Source: Rhynochetos jubatus (taxonomy: Eukaryota; Chordata; Aves; Eurypygiformes; Rhynochetidae). Taken from it: 64,000 bases of DNA. The notes beneath the pieces were generated by a model. It ran no database searches. It had not been told where the DNA came from and saw only the letters and a program-made list of their open reading frames with translations. Below, piece by piece: positions 40,805-53,000 of this stretch. The translations under genes were made by a program, and so were the position numbers. The DNA is taken from the NCBI GenBank assembly GCA_027574665.1, contig CM050648.1:139004175-139068174 (forward strand), given 5' to 3'. Position 1 is the first letter of the stretch; every line of letters starts with the position of its first letter.

Positions 40805-41007
40805 TCAAAAGAATGTAAATGGCTTTGTATTCTGCAAGGAAGAATGAAAACCTTTCACAGCAGGAGACTGTGATGATCTCTGATCCTGTCCGAATGCAAA
40901 TGGAAAACTGAAGTCATCTTTTCCATCTCCAAATGCATGAGAAGTCGATTCCGAGGGGAAGGGAAAGGTAAATGCATCCTCACTGTCCGATTTCCCAAAC
41001 AAGCTTC
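40805..41007 (-). CDS. SIX6OS1: SIX6OS1 terminal coding exon n
   Basis: The last coding exon: acceptor ttccatatag, 203 coding bases including the stop at 40805-40807. It encodes residues 445-510. Three phenylalanine-rich blocks follow one another: [20 protein letters not shown] and the C-terminal KPFTFF. Human ends with GFTFSFPSD, DDFSFPFSFGQ and TQFTIF at the same spacing. This strong match at the far C-terminus fixes the gene's identity and shows that its 3' end is complete. Confidence 0.95.
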
Positions 41008-44000
41008 CTATATGGAATACATATTATATCTATTATTATATTAAATCCTACTGAACAGATACTGCATTCAGCATAACCTGTTTCTTTAATAATATTGGAC
41101 TCTCAGCATCCCACCGAGTCTCAGCCTGCAGTTGTGTGTTTATTTCTGCACTAGAAATGGTACTTCAAGGGAGCTTTATCAGAAACTGCGTAGAATGAAG
41201 TGTGAAGTGCTTGAACGAATTAGAACAACAAAATACTTCTGCATTATATACTTCAAATACTAAGCAACGGAGGTATCTGTAAACAGATATATTTTTGCAC
41301 ATCCTTTCTTCTCTAAAGAACAATGCAATCAACCACCAAAATACCTGGAGAAACAAAGCTACAGACAGAAAAACACAAGTTTTATATGTAGTAACTCAAA
41401 ATTCACACACTTTTCTCTACGATGGTTACACGTGCTTACAACCTTATATTCATCCATTTCAAAAAAGGAGCTTTGCATTTGCACCACCTCAAAAAAAAAA
41501 AGCATAGATTACAGTTCCCTTCAGAAAAGTGTTTGATCGAGAGTAACTATTAAGCCTATCGATATCACGAAAAACTGGCTTTTCATTTCACTAAAGCCAG
41601 GATTTCACACAGAACATGTAAACGTGTGTGGAAGACACTGATTCTCCTCTCACACACTTGTGCTGTTTCTACACTGTGTACCTCCAACAGTTTAAACTGA
41701 GAGAAGCTCATTTACTAAAGAATGGAATGAAAACATTTTCATTTTAGTTGGGAGAGGAAAAAACCAACAGATGTACCTTTCCAACACTAAGCTGGTAGCC
41801 TTAATTTAAAAAGTAACATTTACCAAGTATTATAGCTTTTAGATTAAAAGAACTGTTCTTTTTATCAGTGAAAAAGCTTTGACACTTAATCTTTTCTTCT
41901 TCCTTGCTGCCCCTCTTAGTTTGCTTCAAACCCACATAATAGTATCCTGATTTCTTTCTTTCTCACCTCTTTTTTCATGCCATCTCATGCATTTGGAGTT
42001 AAACATGCAGGGACAGATTTAAACTACTCAAAACACAAATGAACACAATAAACCACCAAACTACAATATCGCAACTGAACAGCCTTTTAGACATCCAAAG
42101 CTGCCTTGTTAAGCAGGATCATGAGCTCGAAGGTCACATAAGCACAAGTAGAAGACAGCTGGTGTACACAAGCACATGTCAGTTTCAGACTTACCAATAT
42201 CTTTGGGGGGGGACAGAGGGTTCAAGTTTCCCACAGAATAACTTTCCTCTGTCTGAAATGTAAAGAGATATTTTACTTAACAAATGCGGAAGACAAAAGG
42301 TAAGCTCTAATGCTGATACGCAATAAGTTCATTCGCTTTTGGTGAGAAAGACACTGTCCCACGGTATGTTAGCAGCCTTCACAAAATCTGCATTTAAATG
42401 CTTTTAAATATATTAGTCCCTAAAGTTGCACAGTAAACTCCTTGATGAGATAGGTTTCATGATCTTTGCTTGCGTCTCAAAACACACTCCCTCCATTCTT
42501 CTGGAAAAAACATCAGATTGAGATGTTCTCAAAGTGTGATCTAGCTTACTATTCATTTTTTAAACTGAAAATATTCAAAATTATTTAATTCTGTGACATT
42601 TTAGAAAAGCTCTAAGCAACAACATAATTACTGCCTACTGGGTAGGACCTGGTATTGCCAGGAAGAGTAGCAGAATGAGCACTTGTTACTCTTGGGAAGA
42701 GTTCCTAGGCTAGATTTGTAACAGATAGTAAGGTCCTCCAGAACTCCCATCTAACTTCAGAGGATCCCACTTGACTGCTATAGGTTGGCAAAATTGGTTT
42801 CTGCTGCTGAGCAGGTACAAAATAATGTGGGTTCTGACAGCACGAGGTGACAATACCTAACTCATTCCTAAACAACTCACAAACTACTCACCAGCGTGTA
42901 CTCTCCTACACACAGCTGATGCTCAGAGATCAACATGTTTCTTTACCAAACACAAAATAAAAGAGTTTTCCCTCCTTCAGCTTTTACCTAGTGACCTCAA
43001 GACTGAGCACACCTGCTGAAATGGGAGATACCTGGGTTCAAATCCCTTATTTGCATAATGGTGTTTGAATCTATATTGCCAGAGAGTGATGCCTAATGAT
43101 TACAATATGCCCTGGCACCCATCCATCCTGGATACTCAATTACCTATTAGCCCAGGAGAGTAAAAATTACTCTAGAGCACTGCAGTTAGGGAACATGCAA
43201 AGAAGGAAGCCCTGGACTTCACTCCCTGGTCCAATTAGCTGCCTACCTGTCTCCTCCATTTAAATATAGCTAATCCATACTTGCTCTCTAATATTCCTAA
43301 CATATAGTCCTCTCTTCCTTTTCTCTGCTGTACATTTTGTGAATAATGTTCAGAAATCATCGTAGGGGGATCACCAGGAAAGGAAATAAGCATTTTCAAG
43401 GGATATCAAATGTAAAATTAAGCAAGATAGTAAAATAATTATTTGCTACAAAGATAACCGGTCTGAAAGAACCTCAGTCATTGTCTATGCTGTTTTCTTA
43501 GCATGTTTTTCTTTTTTGGAAATTTAATATTTTCAAGTACTCGTTTTTACCTCATCAGATGAATTTTCTGCCCCAAACACAGAAGAATCAAATAAATTAA
43601 AGCCAGGTGACTTCTGGGAGAAGTTCACAAGAGAAAAGAAAGCAGGAGATTTTGATGTTCCTTCTTCACAACCTAAATTGTGAATGCTGTAAAGATAGAA
43701 AGGAAGAAACTACAGTAATAGTTTTTTAAAGTAGCACAGATGGCTTTATTGTTCTATTTTTTCTTTCTGTTTTGTCACTTTTTTAGATTCCTATGGTTTC
43801 CATCAATAGTTGCTTCTTGTGACACAGAATGGGTAACACAACTCTTTAAAGCAAGGTGAAGTGCTGTTCTTACCAATTCCCTACCCTTTTGCCAAAAAAA
43901 AGCTGTTTAAAGATAGGTGTTAGTGTAGCAAATATTACTGCAAGTAAAGATAATTTTAGCAAAGGAGGTATGAAGAGCATTTGTCTCATGTATTTCTAAC

Positions 44001-47000
44001 CAGAGTCAAACAGCTTCAAGGGGAAATTATACTGTAAGAAGAAAATCTAATAAATTACCTAGCATAACTCACAAAAAACCCCTGTTTTCAGAAGAGCTTT
44101 CTAGAGATGCCTTTCAATAGTATCTTTCAAAACCAGCAGAAATGCTTTTACGATAAACATCGATGCAACTTTGCTCACAAAACCAAAATAAAAGCTGAAA
44201 TCATACAAGTCAAATGGAGGTGTTTTAGAGAACTGGGTTTTCTTCCCCTTTGAGTCAGGCATTGCTACAAACTCCGGTGTTTCAGGTGCTCTTAATAAAT
44301 GTTCTGCCCTTTCTTCTGCTGTCTCAGGATTATCTTCATTTGACTTAAAATGTGTGTGTATGTCCTATTAAAAAGAAATATACAATAATGTTCATGGCAT
44401 ATAAAATTTCCCAAAATATCATTAGTCCATTTACCTGTAAGTATATTCATTATATGTTTTAGGGTTAGTTAGCTATTTTTATTCTTGTGAAAAATAAAAC
44501 TTTTAATAAAATGCTCACAGTGACATATTCACCATACTTAAAACTGTAACCTTAATTTATCTAATTTAAAATGGATTTTTTGTTAAACTCCTAAACTGAC
44601 TGAAAACACCGATTTTAAATAAAAGAACTATTTCACTCTAAACTATGACTTAGCTTAATGCTTAAAGTCACACTGGAATCCTCTTCATACTCCCTAGTGA
44701 AATAAAGGAACATCCCCATCAGAATATATTTCAGTTGACTGAGCTATTTCCTCTTCCTCAGAGGATGTCAAATGAGAATGTACACTTGGATTCTGTGGAG
44801 CAATTTCCACCAGACTCAATATTGTCTTAACAACATTCTTCTTCATCAGCTGCCTGCAGGCATCAGCCTGTAGTGAGCCAACCAGCAGGTGAGGAGTATC
44901 TCAAACCTGACCTTGTGTACTGGTTTTGGCTGAGAGTTCACTTTGGATCTGTGATAAAAGCGGTGTTGATAATACAGGGATGTTTTAGTTATTGCTCAGT
45001 AGTGCTCACACGGTGTCAAGGCCTTTTCTGCTTCTCATGCTAAGCCACCAGTGAGTAGATTGGAGGTGTGCAAGAAGCTGAGAGGGGACCCAGCTGGGAC
45101 AGCTGACCCCAACTGACCAAAGGGATATTCCACACTACATGATGTTGTGCTCAGCTCTAAAGTGGTAGGGAAGGAGGAGGAAAGGTGGGATGTTTGGAGT
45201 CATGGCATCTGTCTTCCCAAGTAAATGTTACGTGTGATGAAGCCCTACGTTCCTGGAAATGGAAAACAACAGCCTGTAGATGGGACGTAATAAGTGAATT
45301 CCTTATTCTGTTTTTCTAGCGTGCACAGTTTTTGCTATACCTGTTGAACTGTCTTTACCTCAACCCACAAGTTTTTGCACTTTCACCCTTCTGGTTCTCT
45401 TCCCCATGCCACTGTGAGGGCAGCGAGAGAGCAGCTGTGTGTTGGTTAGCTGCTGGCTGGTGTTAATCCACAATTGATGTCACCTATATGTGCAAACTGT
45501 ACACACATTGAACGTTACGGCATGGTGAGCTCGACCTCACATTCAGGCACAGCTAGGGAAAGAAGTGCCAACAGGGTCATACAGACTCTGGGGCCAGACC
45601 AGAACTTATCTATCGTAGTTTTGTTGGAGAAATGAGTTTCAAATACAACCATCTTTTTAAAATGTTTCATCAGCTCACACTGATGAAAATTGTATGCAAC
45701 AATTTATACAAAAACTACGATGTGCTTAGGGTAGTCATCCTCAGTAGCCTGTTGTTAAGGTGGCGTGGAAACCCACAGAACACTGACATGATCAAGAGGA
45801 ATGATCACTGTGTTAGCAAACAGAAGGCAATGATTGTCTTCTCACACATTGGGCGCCTTATAGTGAGTCATTTTGCCAATTCCTGAGACTTAGCTATTGC
45901 CAGTAGATTCAAATATGTCAAGATACTTTGACTATTCTAAATAAAATAATTAGTTATCACATAAGAAATGCTTTGCTTACTTGAGGTATATACGAAGAAT
46001 CCTTTGGTTCATCTTCTGCTTTTTTATTACCACATTTGGTCTCTTGGTTTGCTGTACAAAAAAGACAGCACGGCTTGTATTGTAACAGCATTTTAAATGG
46101 ATAAATAAAAACTACATTGTGGGAAAGAATCCTTGAAAAAGGTTTACTAACTTGCTATTGCTATTGGTAAGGAAGTGTTCTTTCTGTACTTTTCATAATA
46201 ACCTGCTTTGTGGCTATGTCCATAATAGTTACCTCTCATTCTGCCACTTACTCGCTATCGTTACAGCAATGCTTAGACTGCTTCATACAGTTTGGCATGT
46301 TCTTCAAGCCTAGCTATTGTTCCCTGAGAGCGCTATGTTTGTCTAATCCAGCTATTGCCCTCTGAGAGTGCTAATACCAGTCAATACAATCCAGGGGGGA
46401 AACAATATGAAAAACACATCCGTATGACACTGATGAAGTGCGTCTGAAAAAACTGAGCAAAAGCCAGGATAAGGAATGAGAAGAATGTTATCACACTTCG
46501 TGCTCTAAGCTTCAGACCATACACTGCGGGTTAAGAACTTGTGTTTCAGGACACTTAATTAGGACCCTATTTATAAAACAAACAGACTATAATCCTTGAC
46601 ATCCATCTAAATTGGTAGTATAATTCGAAAAAACTGAAGCTCAGTGCCTTGTTGATTTCCAAAAATACAGATGTATTTGTAACTACCCTGTTTTGTTTCT
46701 GTAAGCATTCTGTATCTATTTCTCAAGTTACTTTTCATTTTTAATAATCTGATGCTTCAAGATTCCTAAATTGCTGAGTTTATTATATCCCTTTTCTTTG
46801 CATTTTCTCATGCCTGCTGGGCAGATTGTCAGTCTGGATTTCATTTTACCCAAGTATCTTGAGACTAGAGCATGGATTTACATGAGGTGCTGGAAGGTTC
46901 CTTTCATTAGCAATGGTCAATGCAGAATGAATCCCACATTACTAGGCAGTTCAGTCTCTGTTTAAATTAGGACTCTTCCTGTCTGCTATACTCAAAGTTT

Positions 47001-50000
47001 GAACTAAATCGTCACTGGTGGCCTGCTTAATACCAGAATGAAAATTTGGCCCTAGAATTTTCTCTTTTATAATTATGTGATGCAGCATACAGTAACTTCA
47101 TATCCTATCAAAAAAATGACAGTGGTACTTTACCTATTCCTGTATTTTCACTCTCAAACTGTTGATTCGAAGTCGTCTGCTTTGGAGGAATTACCAGTCT
47201 AAAAGACAAAAATTACTGTTTGTCTGAATATGGATTATTTCCATACCAAGAATGAAAACTACTTTATTAAAGGAAAGTTACCTGAATTGCATTTGGCTTG
47301 GTAAGCCTGCTACTGATGGAACTTGGGCACTTTGTGAGCTATTAGTCCCTGCAGTGTCAATGAGTATCTAAAACATAGCAAAAAATTCAAATGAGGCAGC
47401 ATATGAAATTGTCATTTCAACAATATCACTCTGATTTCTTCTTAGACTGTGGAAATCCCTTCTTTTAACCTCTTTTTAAGGGTCAAGCAACATAAAAATG
47501 TTTTTTTGCCTACCTACATTTTAACAGCATGATACCAAAACCAATTCCTATAATAATTTATGGTCTCATTCACAGCATTGATAACTGGAGGCAAGTAAAC
47601 TTTTCTGTTGCACAAATAACATTACATAATTTACAAACTTTATCCAGGTTTTCTACTACTGAAGCCAGGTTGCTCCTGCTTGACAAGACAGAAGGGGCTG
47701 AAGCCAGGCCTGTCTCCACCTCTGAAGGCCAAAGTGAGTGCATATGACATCAGTGAATGTTTCCTGTGTAGGTTGAAAAGCTGCAGAAAGCATGGAAATA
47801 CTTCTGCCTCGCAGATTTTCATCAGATCAGAAGCCGAACTCTTGTATGTATGTAGCATGTATGTGTGCCCTAAGGGCTGAGCGCCACTAAGAATCTACGC
47901 GTCAGCATCAGATAACACATTATTTCACAGGGAGCTGCTGGTTCTGGTTTGGTTTTAATTTGCAAAATGTATCAAACTGAATTCAGGAACAAAAGGGCTG
48001 GTTATGCAGAATCTGTCTGCCACTCAACTCCTGTAGTTTACAGCACTCCTTTTCTGAAGCACAGCAACCTCATTTCTTCCAGTCTTTTTTATTTTTCCTC
48101 AGACTCCGCCTTGTTTTCCTTGCTGCCATCACCCTTTCTTGAAGTTCCCTTAACCTTGACTTACTGCTTCCCACTATTCTCTACGTGCAATTCTAGGTCC
48201 CAGATTCCCATCCTCAGCTCTAGATTACCCTGGCAACAGCCCTTCCATCATCCTCATCCTGTTCAACTCCCTCAGCCAGGCACAAATCAGAATTGCTTGA
48301 AATTTCTTCTGGTCTTGTTCCACTCAGTCTAGCCATTGCCCTTTGTGTTTCTTATCTTATGAAGGCTTCCTCTTCTACCACAGGCTCCATCCTAAACCAC
48401 TTAGAGATTCACTCACTTCATCCTTCAGTTCTCTTGAAATTCGTAAGAAAATCACAATTAAATTTTACTTGAAAATTTTTGCTGTTCATTAAAATTTGGT
48501 TGTAAAAGATCCAGTGAGATAGCCCTTATAAAGAAAGGTTTTGGTACAGAAACTTCCCCAAACTTCTGCACAGCGAACACGGTTACAAACTACTTTATCT
48601 TTTATGCTCTTTCTTACACTAATCTGTCTACTCCGTTTCTACTTTAACGATCTGTTGGTCCTATGAATGTTCCTGCACTTAATGAGATTTTATTAGTGGT
48701 TTTCGTAACTGTAAATCGTTCTTTCAGCTTGTTTCTGGATTGTTTTATTGTGTTTGTATTATTAAGATACTAAGCTGCAACACATTTCACCTTTTCAAAA
48801 AGGTGCCATAGGAACTATATGTTTATGGGGTGAGAGATGGAAAAAAAAGCTGTGGAATGCTCAAGTGTACAAAGCCATGCTGCTCATGGGCTTATTTCTC
48901 TCAGCCCAGATGTTTATTTCTGGTTAAACTTCAGCACTGAGCAGTTAACTGTAGGCAGTCCCATATAGCCTCCTGCACATTTAGTCCTTCATAAAATCCG
49001 TCGTTATGGAGTAGATGACTGGGAATTAATCAGTAATAGAAGATTATGTTCCTCCTTTAGAATTCCAACTATTTGCTACATACAACCAAGTGAATCTACA
49101 AAGGCTATTCTAAATTTTAAAATTTATTATCCAAAATTATTTGGATAGATGGTCCGCCTCAAGTTTGGGTACCTGGTGCACTTCATAAGAACATGCATAT
49201 TTTCAGATGAATTAGAAATGGCACCGAAGAAAGGTTTTTATCATGATCACCAAGTAACAGGAAATTACCAAGATTGGTATCCTGGTTACAGTGTTAACAA
49301 GTTTTATGTAAGATATAATAGCTCTAAGTATATTTAAAGTGTTTTCAATTTAAACTGGCACATAAAGCAGATCATATAATGTCATGTTTTCACCAGTGGG
49401 AGAGCTGCATACCTGTGACAAATTTTCTGCAAGGCTGGAGGAAGTGCTAGTGGCCACTGAAACTTCCATAGGTTTTTCTTTTTCTTCTCTACCTAAATTA
49501 ACAAATATTACTTAATATTGTCAATAGAATTAATTAATTACTTATTGTCATTAATCCAAAGTGTGACATTTTTAAACTGAACTTGGGAACATGGCTTATA
49601 AATTTTCCTGGTAATAGAGAGCTAAAAGAAAATTATCACCAGATATGAAAGTGTCAATTTACTGCAAATCATAGTCTGTTAATACTTACTGTATTTATGC
49701 AAAAGGTGCTAAAGGTAAGTTTCAGATTTTTCTGACACTATGCATTAGGTATAATTGTCATGTTACTTTACTCATTGCACAGATGAGAGAGGAATCAGAA
49801 GATTTTCAGAGCATAAAGACAGGTAGTACCTAACTTCCATTGAAAGCCTGGCTTCAGCTATCACAGTAGGAGCAGTTCACTAGATTTGTTATCATTTTTT
49901 CCATTCATTTACACAAAAATAATCCCACAGAAAGATCATCAAACACACTGCACCTGTTTCTGTTGGTTGCATTGAGAATCTAATGCTCTGTACAGACTGG

Positions 50001-53000
50001 ACTAGTTTCCGAGGAATGCATGGGACATACAGTGGTTTATACTGTTGATGTTTCTCCTTTAGCAAAGATGGATGTTCGTTCTCTTCAAATATCCTAAAAA
50101 CAAAGTAAGTTATAAAAAATAAGTTAACAATTGCAAAAGAAAGGAAAACATAAAATAAAACTGCTTCAAATAAGTGAAGTTTTCAAAGAAGATGCATGCT
50201 GCCAGGGAGGTTCTACCTCTTTCAGCTCCATCAGCTGACAAAAATTGAAGTTTTCTTTAAATAATACCAGACAGAGAATATCGCTGAAAGCGAAACATAA
50301 AGTAGTAACAAGGCAATCATTAGAACATTGCTGACTTAAATTTTGTCAGTATCAAAGACAAGTAATAGTAGTTTGAGGTTGTACACTTTTATCGAAGTAC
50401 TTCATTATTGTAGTTCTGAAATCACATTTTCACATTTAAAAACACTTTCTCTCTCTGAGATTGTCTGGAATAGTCACACCATACACACACAAAAGAGAAA
50501 ACTGCAGCAAGTGTTTTCACTTGTAGGGTAATTATCTGTGTAGGGCAAATAGCCTTTTACAGTGTAGAAAGACAAAGGTTAGCAGAACAATGCAGAGTAA
50601 AGTGGCTATTTGGCACAGGAACATTTACCATTTTTTAAAATAATGACTTCTATTTTATTTTCTCTCTGGCATTCCTGCTTAGTGCCTCTGTGCTTCTAGC
50701 TACAACATCTGGTTTATAGCTGACTAAACAATGCTATTCAGAACAAACAAAAAATTGAGTCAGTCTTTTTGTTCTTCTTCAAATTTTCCATAAATAAAAA
50801 TAAGATACAGTGTAGGATGCACTTTATAAGGTAGTGTGGAGTAAAATTAGCAACACTGCTAAAAAAACACCGAAGTAGAAGCACTCATTGAGATATGTGG
50901 ACCTAACGATGCATTGAACTAGTATACATGCACAACTGTGATCACATAAACCCATGAATGCACCTCAGTCAAATAACTGATGAAAAGGGCTGTCTTCACC
51001 TGCAAAGTTACATACACACCTAGTGCTGTGCTGGACTGAGACCTAACAAAATACAAACCATATATCATCTAATACATCCATCAAAACAAAAAACCAGGGA
51101 TAATAAAACATTTTTTTCAATCTGCATTTCTTTCAGTTACAGTAATTATAGATGTTACTTGTGTCACGAATGAGTGCTGCAGGAAATAAGATGTGTATAT
51201 GGATGATCTATCTTTAAAGTCAGATGCAGGGAGCACAAAACCAAGAAGAAATAAAACCAGAGCTGAGCACAAAACCCTGGCTAAAACTGCTTCACTTTGT
51301 TCAGAATGGCTTATTTGGCCTCTTTACGACAATCATCACTGAAAAACAAATTGAACAAGGCTGCTGCCGCTGAGGTCATGAGTTCGATTGCATAAACCGT
51401 GGGGTTTTAACAGAACTTAGGATGCCACATTGTGGTTTTAATAGTTCCTGGAGTCAGTTTCTGTGTGCTTCTGTAGAATCTAGCAGACAACTCTGTATTT
51501 CTAAAAATTCACTCTCCACAAAATAAAACATTCTTTTACAATGCATATCTACTCAGAAGAACGTGTCGATGGCAGAGTTACAAAAAAGACTCAGGAGCTC
51601 TTAAGATATGTATTTTTTAAGTAACAAAACCTTCCAAAAGAGCCTGCAGTTAAACTTTATGTGTATGCAATTCACCTGCTCCCTTCGCTCTCCAAAACCA
51701 CTGTTAAAACAAAACCCATATGCTTTTTACCTCTGTGCCTGGCAAGATCTTGAGGCAGATCCTGGAAACCATGCTAAGGCACATGGAAAACAAGAAGGTG
51801 ATTGGTGACAACCAACATGGCTTCACCAAGGGCGAATCGTGCCTGACAAATTTGGTGGCCTTCTGTGACGGGGTTACAGTGTTGACAGATAAGAGAAAAG
51901 CAACTGATGTCATCTACCTGGACTTGTGCAAAGCATTTGACACTGTCCCGCATGACATCCCTGTCTCTAAACTGGAGAGACACGGATTTAACAGATGGAC
52001 CACTTGGTGAATAAGGAATTGGCTGGAACATTGCACTCAAAGAGTTGCAGTCAATGGCTCCATGTCCAAGTGGAGACCAGTGACAAGTGGCATTCACTGG
52101 GATCAGTACTGGGACCAGTGCTGTTTAATATCCTTGTCAGTGACATGGATGATGGGATCGAGTGCACCCCAAGCACGTTTGCCGAGGACACCAAGCTGTG
52201 TGGTGCAGTCGACACGCTGGAGGGAAGGGATGCCATCCAGAGGGACCTGGACAGGCTGGAGAGGTGGGCCTGTGCCAACCGCATGAAGTTTAAAAAGGTC
52301 AAGTGCAAGGTCCTGCACATGGGTTGGAGCAATCCCAGACACAAGTACAGGCTGGGAAGAGGGTGGATGGAGAGCAGCCCTGAGGAGAAAGACTTGGGGT
52401 TTGGTTGATGAGAAGCACATGACCCACCAATGTGTGTTTGTAGCCCAGAAAGCCAGTTGTGGCCAGCAGGTCAAGGGAGGCAATTCTCCCCCTCTACTGC
52501 ACTCTCATTAGACCTCACCTGCAGTTCTGCATCCAGCTCTGGGGCCCCCAACATCAGAAGGACATGGACCTGTTGGAGTGAGTCCAGAGGAGGCCATGAA
52601 GATGATCAGAGGGCTGGAGCACCTCTCCTGTGAGGAAAGGCTGAGAGAATTGGGCTTGTTCAGCCTGGAGAAGAGAAGGCTTCAGGGAGACCTTACAGCA
52701 CCTTCCAGTGCCTGAAGGGGCCTATGAGAAATCTGGAGGGGGACTTCTTACAAGGGCAGGGAGTGATAGGACAAAAGGTAATGGATTTAAACTGAAAGAG
52801 GGTAGATTTATATTAGATATAAGGGAGAAATTCTTCCTGGAGAGGGTGGTGAGGCACTGGAACAGGTCACCCAGAGAAGCTGTGGATGCCCCATCCCTGG
52901 AAGTGTTCAAGGCCAGGTTGGATGAGGCTTTGAGCAACCTGGTCTAGTGGAGGGTGTCCCTGCCCATGGCAGGGGAGTTGGAACTGGGTGATCTTTAAGG

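Noticed and set aside
43025..43060. tRNA-like gggttcaaatccc block
   Set aside because: No cloverleaf can be folded around it; at most a SINE relic.
44157..44206. Alternative extended end of exon k using a gtgagc donor
   Set aside because: It would end in phase 0 and break the frame into exon l; the gtatga donor gives a continuous frame.
51360..51410. Second tRNA B-box-like string (gagttcgattgc)
   Set aside because: No A-box or stem structure; probably chance.
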